From Lachnospiraceae bacterium UBA4338 (lineage in GTDB: Bacteria; Bacillota; Clostridia; Lachnospirales; Lachnospiraceae), in NCBI GenBank assembly GCA_002393735.1, contig DGTK01000017.1, positions 232,787-296,786 of the forward strand: a DNA stretch of 64,000 bases. The letters run 5' to 3'. The notes under the pieces are model-generated. The model was not told the origin of the DNA. It did not search any database and saw only the letters and a list, made by a program, of their open reading frames with translations. This document shows, in pieces, positions 8,561-16,643 of the stretch; within the stretch, counting starts at the first letter, position 1, and each line of letters starts with the position of its first letter. A program made the position numbers and the translations under genes.

Positions 8561-8901
8561 TGGAGTAGACGGGAGTCGAACCCGTGTCCAAAAATAAATT
8601 CCCTGTCCTTCTACTATCATAGTTGCTTATTAAAGATTCCCTGCCTTAAAGGAGAAGCAACACCCCTTTTAAGTCAGGTAGCTTCATCTTACGCCCTTAT
8701 ATTCAAAGCTTTATATAAGTCGTTTCCTGCGAATGATGATGCCCCATATAAACGTGCAGGTCCGAAAATACAGGACAAGCTGCATCTTAGGCAGCTACTG
8801 CTAATTTATTATCAGCGTTTATATTTAGGTTTGTGATGTAACGTATCACATCCGGATAGCTTCTCCAGCTGCATTATCCCTGTCGAAACCTTGACTACCC
8901 C
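8561..8901 (-). ncRNA. ssrA: tmRNA (transfer-messenger RNA)
   Basis: tmRNA rescues stalled ribosomes together with SmpB, encoded next door. The 5' end GGGGTAGTCAAGGTTTCGAC and 3' end GGGTTCGACTCCCGTCTAC plus TCCA form the tRNA-like acceptor and T arm. GGGGTAG pairs with CTACTCC, and the discriminator A is at 8561. CCA is not encoded (CTT follows). The tag frame, read on the minus strand from 8819 to 8787, ends in ADNKLAVAA then TAA, preceded by an Asn codon. The exact resume codon was not determined. A -10-like TATAAT lies just upstream, but its -35 is weak. Confidence 0.95.
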
Positions 8902-8945
8902 ATATTTAATTGTATATATATTATAACCTTTTTAATGATTATAAT

Positions 8946-9410
8946 CTACATTTTCAGGCTTTCTCTGAATTCTCTTTCCACAGAACGCTTAAGATCTTTC
9001 TTTGCAATATCTTCACGTTTGTCATATAACTTCTTACCTTTGCAAAGTCCAATCTCAACCTTGGCCTTACCATTTTTAAAATATACCGACAAAGGTATAA
9101 TGGCATAACCCTTTTCAGATGCCTTACTTGCAAGCTTGATTATCTCAGATTTATGAAGAAGAAGCTTACGTACTCTCATTGGGTCTTTATTAAATATATT
9201 ACCCTTTTCATAAGGTGATATATTCATTGCATTTATAAAAGCCTCATTATGGTCTATATTCACATAAGCTTCTTTAATGGAGCATTTTCCCAGCCTTAAA
9301 CTCTTAACTTCAGTTCCTGCAAGGGCAATGCCGCATTCATACTTTTCTTCAACAAAATAATCATGATATGCTTTTTTATTATTTGCAATTAATTTGCTGC
9401 CTTCACTCAT
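8946..9410 (-). CDS. smpB: SsrA-binding protein SmpB
   Basis: SmpB binds the tRNA-like part of tmRNA and places it in stalled ribosomes for trans-translation. The 154-residue protein has the family pattern KLIANNKKAYHDYFVEEKYE (N-terminal) and GIALAGTEVKSLRLGKCSIKEAY. Its C-terminal tail GLCKGKKLYDKREDIAKKD is the part that becomes helical in the ribosomal mRNA channel. A GTG at 9419 also opens the frame, but it lies inside the likely ribosome site AGGTGAG, so the ATG at 9410, one base after the rnr stop, is preferred. The rnr-smpB-ssrA order is the classic one for Firmicutes. Confidence 0.95.
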   Translation of the reverse strand: MSEGSKLIANNKKAYHDYFVEEKYECGIALAGTEVKSLRLGKCSIKEAYVNIDHNEAFINAMNISPYEKGNIFNKDPMRVRKLLLHKSEIIKLASKASEKGYAIIPLSVYFKNGKAKVEIGLCKGKKLYDKREDIAKKDLKRSVEREFRESLKM

Positions 9411-9411
9411 T

Positions 9412-11343
9412 TTACTCACCTAAATCAAAATCAATGGTTCTTGAAGATACATCAACATTTATAACCCTGATTTTAATACTGTCTCCCAGTCGGTATTTCA
9501 AATTTCTTCTATTCGATCTCACCTCTTTAGTTTTATCGTCATAGAATAATTTTTCTTTACCTCTTTGTCCTAATCTTATCATACCTTCAATGGTATTTGG
9601 AAGCATAACAAACATTCCAAAATCAGTCACTCCCGAGACAACGCCTTCATATTCCTCGCCAATTCTTTCTATCATATACTGAGCTTTCTTAAGGCGATTG
9701 ACTTCTCTTTCAGCCTGAACTGCCCTTCTTTCACAGTTTGAAGATGATGCAGCAAGGCCTTCCAAAGTCATATTATAATAATTAATCTTATCATCATCCA
9801 TACGATTATTTAAATAATCCTTGATAATGCGATGCACAAGCAAATCCGGATATCGTCTGATTGGAGATGTAAAATGGCAGTAATAATCAGACGCCAGTCC
9901 AAAATGCCTGTTCTGATATGAAGAATATCTTGCCTGATTCATGCATCTTAAGGTCATAAAGGACACAAAGGCTTCCTCACTCTTTCCTTCCACGCTCTTA
10001 AGAAGTTTCTGAATTTCCATTGGATGAACCTTGCCATGGTTGGTCTTAATCGTAATTCCCATGGTATGAAGAGTATTTTTAAGTTCATCGATTTTATCAG
10101 CTCCAGGCTCCTCATGAATTCTGTATACACAAGGCATATGCTCATCATAAAGTGCCTTCGCCACAGTCTCATTGGCCATTATCATGAAATCCTCAATAAT
10201 TCTGGACGCTTCATTTCTCTCATGAGCCCTGATAATAACAGGAAATCCCTCATCATTAAGAATAATCTCGCTCTCATCTATGTTAAAATCAATGCCTCCT
10301 CTATCCTGCCTTCTTTTTCTGATAATCAAAGAAAGTTCATGCATTAAAGGAAAAATATGAGCAATATCATTATATTTATCAATCTCTTCCTTATCGCCAT
10401 CGAGTATTTTCTGAACCGATACATAGCTCATTCTGTGATTAACATTAATTACAGTTTCGGCGATTTGGTGAGAAATGACATTACCCTTATTATCAATATC
10501 CATAATGCAGGATAATGTAAGTCTGTCCACCTGTTCATTTAAAGAGCAGATTCCATTGGACAGTTTCTTAGGAAGCATCGGAATAACCCTGTTACAAAGA
10601 TATGCGCTGGTACCCCTTTTGATGGCTTCTTCATTAAGCTTAGAGCCCAAAGTTACATACTCTGAAACATCCGCAATAGAGACATAAAGCCTGTACATAT
10701 CCCCATTCTTTTCGATGGATATGGCATCATCAAGATCCTTGGCACTGTCAGAATCAATGGTAACAGTTATCTTATCCCTTAAGTCCATTCTTTTAGCGGC
10801 ATCTTTAGGTGAAACACTGTCTGGGATCCTCTCAGCCTCAGCCATTACTTCTTCCGGAAATTTATCAGGAATATTCATGGATTCCACAATGGCTCTTATA
10901 TCAACACCCGGTTCATCCTTATAACCGATTATTTCAATTATCTCGCCTTCAGCATGACTGTTTCTCGAAGCCGGATACTCAGTAATCTTACAGATTACCA
11001 TCTGGCCATCCTTCGCTCCATTAATGTCTTTTTTAGGGATAAATATATCTTCTTTTAAAACTTTTCCATCCGGAATCACAAAGCCGAAATCCTTGCTTTT
11101 ATCTAGCACGCCAACCACTTTGGTGATGCCTCTTTCAAGAATTTCAACAACCTTTCCTTCATCCTTCTTGCCGGCTCTTTTTAAAGTTATTTCCACTTTA
11201 ACCTTATCTTTTTCAAAAGACCCGTTTCTATCAGATGACGGAATATATACAGAATAATTCTCATCCACATCCACAAAACCGCCTCTTGGCCCTGATGAAT
11301 ATATACCCTCTATATATGCAATTTTACCTTTCTTCTTTCCCAA
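9412..11343 (-). CDS. rnr: ribonuclease R (short form)
   Basis: A 3'-5' exoribonuclease of the RNase II/R family that degrades structured and tmRNA-tagged RNAs. Two N-terminal cold-shock-type domains occupy roughly residues 1-150. The catalytic RNB domain follows, with the aspartate cluster in TIDSDSAKDLDDAI and SLSIADVSEYV-type sequence. A C-terminal S1 domain (EGVVSGVTDFGMFVML) ends the protein. At 643 residues it lacks the N-terminal helix-turn-helix part and the long basic tail of many RNase R proteins, so it is somewhat short. It lies between secG and smpB, matching the usual Firmicute arrangement. Confidence 0.95.
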   Translation of the reverse strand: MGKKKGKIAYIEGIYSSGPRGGFVDVDENYSVYIPSSDRNGSFEKDKVKVEITLKRAGKKDEGKVVEILERGITKVVGVLDKSKDFGFVIPDGKVLKEDIFIPKKDINGAKDGQMVICKITEYPASRNSHAEGEIIEIIGYKDEPGVDIRAIVESMNIPDKFPEEVMAEAERIPDSVSPKDAAKRMDLRDKITVTIDSDSAKDLDDAISIEKNGDMYRLYVSIADVSEYVTLGSKLNEEAIKRGTSAYLCNRVIPMLPKKLSNGICSLNEQVDRLTLSCIMDIDNKGNVISHQIAETVINVNHRMSYVSVQKILDGDKEEIDKYNDIAHIFPLMHELSLIIRKRRQDRGGIDFNIDESEIILNDEGFPVIIRAHERNEASRIIEDFMIMANETVAKALYDEHMPCVYRIHEEPGADKIDELKNTLHTMGITIKTNHGKVHPMEIQKLLKSVEGKSEEAFVSFMTLRCMNQARYSSYQNRHFGLASDYYCHFTSPIRRYPDLLVHRIIKDYLNNRMDDDKINYYNMTLEGLAASSSNCERRAVQAEREVNRLKKAQYMIERIGEEYEGVVSGVTDFGMFVMLPNTIEGMIRLGQRGKEKLFYDDKTKEVRSNRRNLKYRLGDSIKIRVINVDVSSRTIDFDLGE

Positions 11344-11385
11344 AATAAATCAACCTCTGGTTTTAAAACCTTTATACATAACAAA

Positions 11386-11412
11386 AGCGCCCTCTTTATT
11401 GAAGAGAGCGCT
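11386..11412 (-). terminator. terminator after secG
   Basis: Minus-strand hairpin with stem GCGCTCTCTT / AAGAGGGCGC (one mismatch), followed by TTTTGTT. It sits between secG and rnr, so it probably attenuates rather than fully separates the two genes. Confidence 0.65.
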
Positions 11413-11432
11413 GTAAATAACTAAATAACTAT

Positions 11433-11672
11433 TTAGAATATGGTCAGATTCAATACAACTGCAAGTATTATAAAACCTATTGCGAGTATTCTTGTTATCT
11501 TTACAAGAACACCTTCCATAGATCTGCCCTTATTCCTGCCCCAGTAGCTTTCAGCCATACCGCCGATTGAACCGAGACCAGCACTTTTGCCCTCCTGCAT
11601 TAATACAAGGAATGTTAATGCAACACATATTATAATAAAAAGAATAGTTAAAACTATTTTAAGTACGTCCAT
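11433..11672 (-). CDS. secG: preprotein translocase subunit SecG
   Basis: A small accessory subunit of the SecYEG protein-export channel in the cytoplasmic membrane. The 79 residues contain two membrane helices (about 3-23 and 57-77) joined by a loop with the family motif LMQEGKSAGLGSIGG. A good promoter (11713-11741) and a terminator flank it. The location just upstream of rnr and smpB is typical for Firmicutes and supports the call. Confidence 0.93.
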   Translation of the reverse strand: MDVLKIVLTILFIIICVALTFLVLMQEGKSAGLGSIGGMAESYWGRNKGRSMEGVLVKITRILAIGFIILAVVLNLTIF

Positions 11673-11712
11673 AATTAAACCTATATCCTTTCGTTAGGCC
11701 ACTAACTGTCTT

Positions 11713-11741
11713 AATATATCATAGTAAAATGTTAAATGCAA
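11713..11741 (-). promoter_or_regulatory. promoter of secG
   Basis: Minus-strand -35 TTGCAT (11736-11741), 17-base spacer, -10 TATATT (11713-11718), about 40 bases upstream of the secG start. GAAAGGAT close to the ATG supplies a ribosome site. Confidence 0.75.
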
Positions 11742-11748
11742 GAAAAAA

Positions 11749-12915
11749 TTATAACATTTCTGTTTCAAACTTGATTGTCATTTTATACTGAGGATAGTCT
11801 TTGGCCAGGTTTTCAGCAATTATTCTGTCAATATCCTCAGCCTTATATTTACAGTCAAAAGGAACCGGAAGTTCAAATATAATACATAATCCTTCCTCTT
11901 TTGCCGTCACCCTGAAATCATGATATTTAAGGCGTTTATCAATATCTGAAAGTTTTTCATTAATATAAGCCTTCAACAAATCAACAACTTCATTATCCAC
12001 CTGAACCGGGTCTACATGAATCGATGCATCTATTCCAAGTGTATTTTCAATTTCACTTTCTATTTCATCGATAACATCATGTACCAAAACAAGATTATTT
12101 CGGTAATCAACCTCTGCGTGAAGTGAAAGCATCCTTCTGTTTGGACCATAATCATGAATTATCAGATCGTGATACCCAAGAATCATCTTCTGTTTCTTTA
12201 CTATATTTTCTATTCTTTCAACCAGTTCCGGATCAGGTTTCGTTCCAAGAAGTGGTGAAGACGTTTCTTTAAGTGCATTTATTCCGGCTCTAAGTACAAA
12301 GAGCGAAACCACAATACCTGCATAGGCATCAATGTTGATTTTAAACAAATAATAAATAACAGCAGATGCTATAACCACACTTGTTGCAAGCACGTCGCTG
12401 GCGCTGTCAAGAGCCGTTGCCTTTAATGTTGCAGAGCCAAGGCGTTTTCCATAATAGAAATTATATGAACTCATATAAATCTTAACAAGCACTGATATTA
12501 TCATAATAATCAGCGCCCATATACTGATATTAATCTCACTCGGATTAAAAATCTCCGCAATGGATGTATGGAATAATTCAAAAGCCATGAGAATAATAAC
12601 TATGGATACCACAAGGCCTGAAATATATTCCATTCTGCCATGTCCAAAAGGATGCTCTTTATCAGGTTTCTGCCTTGATACAACAAAACCAAATAATGTC
12701 ACTAACGAACTTCCTGCATCCGAAAGATTATTTAATGCATCAGCAAGAATTGATACGGAAGATGCAAAAAAACTTAATAATATTTTAAATGCAAACAATA
12801 AAACATTAAGTATGATTCCAAAAATGGCGCAGATTATGCCATAGGATGTTCTTACCTTTGCATCTTCAGTATTCTTATAATCTTTAATAAATATCCTGGA
12901 AAGTAATAAAATCAT
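11749..12915 (-). CDS. cation diffusion facilitator (CDF) metal transporter
   Basis: A CDF-family metal-proton antiporter in the cytoplasmic membrane, 388 residues. Six membrane segments precede a long soluble C-terminal domain. Metal-site residues are visible in ADALNNLSDAGSS (D59, D66 region) and ATALDSASDVLATS; EHPFGHGRMEY (H88, H92) follows helix II. The cytoplasmic part is larger than usual, with a normal dimerisation fold (HDVIDEIESEIE) plus a further segment of roughly 90 residues (about 300-388). The metal (Zn, Mn, Co or Fe) cannot be told. It lies immediately after a 57-residue membrane ORF and the zinc-ribbon genes. Confidence 0.88.
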   Translation of the reverse strand: MILLLSRIFIKDYKNTEDAKVRTSYGIICAIFGIILNVLLFAFKILLSFFASSVSILADALNNLSDAGSSLVTLFGFVVSRQKPDKEHPFGHGRMEYISGLVVSIVIILMAFELFHTSIAEIFNPSEINISIWALIIMIISVLVKIYMSSYNFYYGKRLGSATLKATALDSASDVLATSVVIASAVIYYLFKINIDAYAGIVVSLFVLRAGINALKETSSPLLGTKPDPELVERIENIVKKQKMILGYHDLIIHDYGPNRRMLSLHAEVDYRNNLVLVHDVIDEIESEIENTLGIDASIHVDPVQVDNEVVDLLKAYINEKLSDIDKRLKYHDFRVTAKEEGLCIIFELPVPFDCKYKAEDIDRIIAENLAKDYPQYKMTIKFETEML

Positions 12916-12931
12916 TACTTAACTTAAGCTC

Positions 12932-13105
12932 CTACCTGTGATAATTATTCTCTTTCACATAATAACGGATCGAGCCTTCGGCAAAATGATTGTAAGAACC
13001 GGTGCTGTCACCGAAATCATTGGATTTCTTTAAAAGCAATCCCGTAATAAATACAGATAAAGAAACAGCAATTAATAAACCAAGAATAAATCCAAGTCCA
13101 CTCAT
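12932..13105 (-). CDS. 57-residue single-pass membrane protein
   Basis: A small ORF whose ATG overlaps the stop of the upstream zinc-ribbon gene as TAATG, which suggests translational coupling. The product begins MSGLGFILGLLIAVSLSVFI, one membrane helix, then a short polar tail with KKSNDFGDSTGSYNHF. A second tiny membrane ORF follows the other zinc-ribbon paralogue (14380-14508) and has a somewhat similar polar tail. The repeated arrangement argues that it is real. Function unknown. Confidence 0.6.
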   Translation of the reverse strand: MSGLGFILGLLIAVSLSVFITGLLLKKSNDFGDSTGSYNHFAEGSIRYYVKENNYHR

Positions 13106-14367
13106 TATACATCCTGCCTTTCTTTACTAAATCTGTTTATAGCCTGCTCCTTGGTTAAATCTATACTCTTTTTAACTTTACTGAAATAATTGATTCCGGC
13201 AATAATAATAAATATTGCACCAACAATTATTACTCCTATCAGTTTACCCGGAGCATCATCCGAATCTGATAACGCACCAAGTATTCCACTTACAATAAAT
13301 GGAATAAATGTAGCAAATACTCCAAAAAGCACAATCATTGTGACTACAACCTTCCACATTACATACGGAAGACCGCCAACCAGTTTACCTGTCTGACCAT
13401 TAACCATAAGAGTATATGGAATATTTTCATATCTGACTGTCATAAACCATACAGGTGCCAGCAGATACTTATTACCAAGTAAATCAACTTTCGGGTCGCT
13501 TGATACAACCTGATGTCCGGAACCCGGCACAGTTTTCATTACTTCTCCAACAAAAAGATCACATGCTTTTTGAATAGCATTACCTCTTATTACATTCATT
13601 GCCATATCATATCTGTCAGCATAGAATCCTGAAAGATATTTGGCATCAAAAGGAACACTGTTTTTTACGTAAAAAGGTTCAAGTTTCTGGGATGAATCAT
13701 CATTAAGCATCCTGGATGCATCATATGTCAAATCCCTGAAAGTAGTCTCTCCCGCTCTTCTGGCATACTTGGTGACGGTGGTTTTGCCACTTTTAACCTT
13801 ATATCTGATAATAAGGTCATCTTCATATCTCATATCATATGTCCAGAAAGGTACGTATATTCCTCTTACTCTTTCAATATCAATTTTCTTCAACTTTGCA
13901 GGAATATATAAACCTTTTCTTACTCTTTGCTGCATAATTCCTATAGCCTGCTCCTTGGTTACTGAGAAAGGAATAACAACATCAGGCTTATCCATTCCCT
14001 CAACCCTGGAAAAAATAACCGTCGGCTGACCACAATAAGCACAGAAAGATGAACTTTCAACACCATTTACTGCAAGTTCTGCCCCACAGGAAGAACATCT
14101 GTAGATATTAACATTTAATTTTTCCTTTTCTATTGTATCCTGATTCTTGTTTGCTGCATTTAAATCAGGATTCTGATTCTCCCTGTTAACCTGACTTTGC
14201 GCCTTAACCTGCCCGTCAGTATACTGGCTGGTTTTCTCTTCCATGTGGGCATAAAGCTGATTAATCTCATCCATGGTAAAAATGGAACCACAGTATTCGC
14301 ATTCCATTTTATCCAAAGCCGCATTATATTTTAAAGCGCCATAGCAATTAGGACATTTATATGTCAT
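13105..14367 (-). CDS. TFIIB-type zinc-ribbon membrane protein (copy 2)
   Basis: A 420-residue protein with two zinc ribbons: CPNC...CEYC near residues 5-26 and CSSC...CAYC near 92-113. A large soluble beta-rich domain follows (KPDVVIPFSVTKEQA, GIYVPFWTYD), then two C-terminal membrane helices (about 340-362 and 375-395). This architecture matches the conserved Firmicute 'TFIIB-type zinc ribbon-containing' proteins, whose function is not established. The linker between ribbons is Gln/Asn-rich. AAGGAG precedes its ATG. It is a tandem paralogue of the gene at 14511-15749, and both VNGQTGKLVG motifs are shared. Probably membrane-bound with a cytoplasmic zinc-ribbon head. Confidence 0.85.
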   Translation of the reverse strand: MTYKCPNCYGALKYNAALDKMECEYCGSIFTMDEINQLYAHMEEKTSQYTDGQVKAQSQVNRENQNPDLNAANKNQDTIEKEKLNVNIYRCSSCGAELAVNGVESSSFCAYCGQPTVIFSRVEGMDKPDVVIPFSVTKEQAIGIMQQRVRKGLYIPAKLKKIDIERVRGIYVPFWTYDMRYEDDLIIRYKVKSGKTTVTKYARRAGETTFRDLTYDASRMLNDDSSQKLEPFYVKNSVPFDAKYLSGFYADRYDMAMNVIRGNAIQKACDLFVGEVMKTVPGSGHQVVSSDPKVDLLGNKYLLAPVWFMTVRYENIPYTLMVNGQTGKLVGGLPYVMWKVVVTMIVLFGVFATFIPFIVSGILGALSDSDDAPGKLIGVIIVGAIFIIIAGINYFSKVKKSIDLTKEQAINRFSKERQDV

Positions 14368-14379
14368 CTTACTTTCTCC

Positions 14380-14508
14380 TTAAATATAATCATGGGTATC
14401 ACCCATCTCAGTACCTGATAAATTGGATTTACATATCCACTTTGTCATAATTGTACAGGTAAGAGCTGCTGCATTGGCAAGTAATAATAAAACCAAAATT
14501 ATTTTCAT
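14380..14508 (-). CDS. 42-residue single-pass membrane protein
   Basis: A short ORF directly after the first zinc-ribbon gene. AGGAG, inside the last codons of that gene, lies eight bases before its ATG. The product begins MKIILVLLLLANAAALTCTI, a signal-anchor-like helix, then a polar tail KSNLSGTEMGDTHDYI. A new ribosome site for the next gene begins right after its stop. The tail loosely resembles that of the ORF at 12932-13105. Function unknown; it could be a partner of the zinc-ribbon protein. Confidence 0.6.
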   Translation of the reverse strand: MKIILVLLLLANAAALTCTIMTKWICKSNLSGTEMGDTHDYI

Positions 14509-14510
14509 AT

Positions 14511-15749
14511 CTATTTCTCCTGTCTCTTTGTGGCGTACCTTCTTACTCTTCTTTCCTTTGTAAGATCAAATACTTCCAGATATTTCATAAATGAATCATA
14601 TGCAAATTTCGCATTAAAAATAAGAATTACAAAAAGTACAATTGAAAACTGGAACAATAATCTGTCTCCTAAAAATTCCAGCATTTCAAGTATAGGAATT
14701 ACTATAAAAGTAATAATAAGGCATATTACTGCAAAAATAATTAATGATGTAACAATAACCTTGGATTTATCAAGAGGCATCGCGCCCACCAGTTTACCGG
14801 TCTGGCCATTAACTGCGAATGTATATGGCTCGCCCTTATACTGAAGACACATGAAATAAGCAGGCAGATAAGCATATCTTGTATTTGTTCCCCAGTGATA
14901 AACCGGAGTTGATTTAATTATTCTTTTACCGCCACCATCTACCATATCCATGGCTTCCTGGCATACAAGGGTATTGGCCTTCTTATAGGCATTAGCCTTC
15001 ATTCTGGCTTCTGATATATCATATCTGTCTGAATAATATCCACTTAAGTAACTAATATCAAAAGGTTTTGATAATTCAAAATAATAAGGCTCTATCATAA
15101 ATGAAATATTATCATTTAAATCTATTGAAGCATCACAGGCAAGGTTCTTAAATTCCCTATGCATCGGAATACTTTGATAAGACTTTTTTGAATTTCCCGA
15201 ACCAACGGCCCAGCTTCCATAAGATGAAGCAAAACTTGTCTTGGATGTTGAATATTCAACTGTAATGAAATCCGAGTACTCAAGTTCATAAAGCCAGTAT
15301 GGAATATATATTCCCGAGATTCTGTCTACAGTAAACTTTTTAAAAGCCTTAGGTATAAAGAAACCTTTCTGGAACTTGGTTCTTAATATATCCTCAGCCT
15401 TTCCCTTTGTAATTTCAAAAGGAATAATAACGTCAGGCTTTAAAATACCTTCCACTCTGTCAAATACAATGGTCGGCTGACCACAGTAGGCGCAGAAAGA
15501 AGAAGTCTCCTTGCCATTTATGTTTAGCTCGGCACCACATGATGTACACTTATATACATTGGTTTCAAGGATTTCCCTGACAATATCTGCCTGATCGAAT
15601 ACACTCCTGTCTGCTCCGGCTGTTTTGTAATCTTCATCATTTTCAGGTTCATTAATGTTTACAAAACTTCCACAATGCTCACAAAACAGGTCTTTTTCAG
15701 AAGGATCATATTCCAAAGAAGCGCCACAATTAGGGCATTTAATAATCAT
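14511..15749 (-). CDS. TFIIB-type zinc-ribbon membrane protein (copy 1)
   Basis: A 412-residue paralogue of the gene at 13105-14367. Zinc ribbons CPNC...CEHC (residues 5-26) and CTSC...CAYC (about 80-101) are followed by a conserved core (KPDVIIPFEITKGKAEDIL, GIYIPYWLYELEYS) and two C-terminal membrane helices. A Ser-rich stretch around 195-215 is not shared with the other copy. It is the first gene of the zinc-ribbon/CDF unit and has an extended -10 promoter just upstream. Precise function unknown; the zinc ribbons next to a metal transporter suggest, but do not show, a link to metal homeostasis. Confidence 0.85.
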   Translation of the reverse strand: MIIKCPNCGASLEYDPSEKDLFCEHCGSFVNINEPENDEDYKTAGADRSVFDQADIVREILETNVYKCTSCGAELNINGKETSSFCAYCGQPTIVFDRVEGILKPDVIIPFEITKGKAEDILRTKFQKGFFIPKAFKKFTVDRISGIYIPYWLYELEYSDFITVEYSTSKTSFASSYGSWAVGSGNSKKSYQSIPMHREFKNLACDASIDLNDNISFMIEPYYFELSKPFDISYLSGYYSDRYDISEARMKANAYKKANTLVCQEAMDMVDGGGKRIIKSTPVYHWGTNTRYAYLPAYFMCLQYKGEPYTFAVNGQTGKLVGAMPLDKSKVIVTSLIIFAVICLIITFIVIPILEMLEFLGDRLLFQFSIVLFVILIFNAKFAYDSFMKYLEVFDLTKERRVRRYATKRQEK

Positions 15750-15787
15750 ATTTTTCTCCTTTTACAAAATAATACACAATTTGAAAT

Positions 15788-15816
15788 ATTATAACATTTT
15801 TCAGGCAAAATATAAA
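15788..15816 (-). promoter_or_regulatory. probable extended -10 promoter of the zinc-ribbon operon
   Basis: Minus-strand TGTTATAAT (TGnTATAAT, -10 at 15788-15793) with only a weak -35. It lies about 40 bases before the zinc-ribbon gene, whose ATG has AAAGGAG upstream, and it abuts the tpiA terminator. Confidence 0.5.
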
Positions 15817-15841
15817 GAGGAAGGCTATTAACCTTCCTCTT
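15815..15841 (-). terminator. terminator of gapA-pgk-tpiA
   Basis: Perfect 10-bp stem AAGAGGAAGG / CCTTCCTCTT with a seven-base loop, followed on the minus strand by a T-rich stretch (TTATATTTTG), 27 bases after the tpiA stop. Confidence 0.8.
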
Positions 15842-15867
15842 ATATTAAAACATAATTTTTATTAGGA

Positions 15868-16623
15868 TTATTGTTTCTCTGGATGAACAATCTTACCAAA
15901 GTCCGGCTTAAGTGAAGCTCCACCAATAAGACCGCCATCAATATCAGGCTTTGATAATAATTCATAAGCATTACCAGCATTCATTGATCCGCCATACTGG
16001 ATTCTGACAGCCTCAGCTGTAGCATCATCATAAAGTTTGGCAATAAGATCACGGATAAGCTTACATACTTCTTCAGCCTGATCAGCTGTTGCTGTCTCGC
16101 CTGTACCGATAGCCCAGATTGGCTCGTATGCGATAACAAGATTCTTAACCTGATCTGCTGTTACATCTGTAAGATCCCACTTAATCTGTCTTTCAATCCA
16201 CTCTTTGTAAGTACCTGCCTTACGAAGTGCAAGTGACTCACCACAGCAAAGGATTGGCTTAAGACCAGCTGCAAATGCCTTTTTAACCTTAGCATTGATT
16301 AAGATATCATTCTCACCGAAGATATCTCTTCTCTCTGAATGTCCGATGATGATATATTCAACACCTGCATCCTTAAGCATTGGAGCAGAAATCTCACCTG
16401 TGAAAGCACCCTTATCTTCAATGTAGAAGTTCTCAGCACCAACCTTAACGTTGGTTCCCTTAACAGCCTCAGCTACAGGAACGATGTCAATTGCAGGTAC
16501 GCAGTAAACTACATCTACATCATCACTAACTACTAAATCTTTTAATTCATTAACCAGAGCAACTGCCTCTGAAGGAGTCTTGTTCATTTTCCAGTTGCCG
16601 GCAATAATTCTTCTTCTAGCCAT
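15868..16623 (-). CDS. tpiA: triosephosphate isomerase
   Basis: Interconverts dihydroxyacetone phosphate and glyceraldehyde 3-phosphate in glycolysis. The 251-residue TIM barrel shows K12 in GNWKMN, the electrophile H95 in IIGHSERR, the catalytic base E167 in AYEPIWAIGTG, and the phosphate loops YGGSMN and GGLIGGASL. It is the last gene of the gapA-pgk-tpiA cluster, 20 bases after pgk, and is followed by a strong terminator. Codon use is strongly biased, consistent with high expression. Confidence 0.98.
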   Translation of the reverse strand: MARRRIIAGNWKMNKTPSEAVALVNELKDLVVSDDVDVVYCVPAIDIVPVAEAVKGTNVKVGAENFYIEDKGAFTGEISAPMLKDAGVEYIIIGHSERRDIFGENDILINAKVKKAFAAGLKPILCCGESLALRKAGTYKEWIERQIKWDLTDVTADQVKNLVIAYEPIWAIGTGETATADQAEEVCKLIRDLIAKLYDDATAEAVRIQYGGSMNAGNAYELLSKPDIDGGLIGGASLKPDFGKIVHPEKQ

Positions 16624-16643
16624 TTTTAAATATCTCCTTAATC

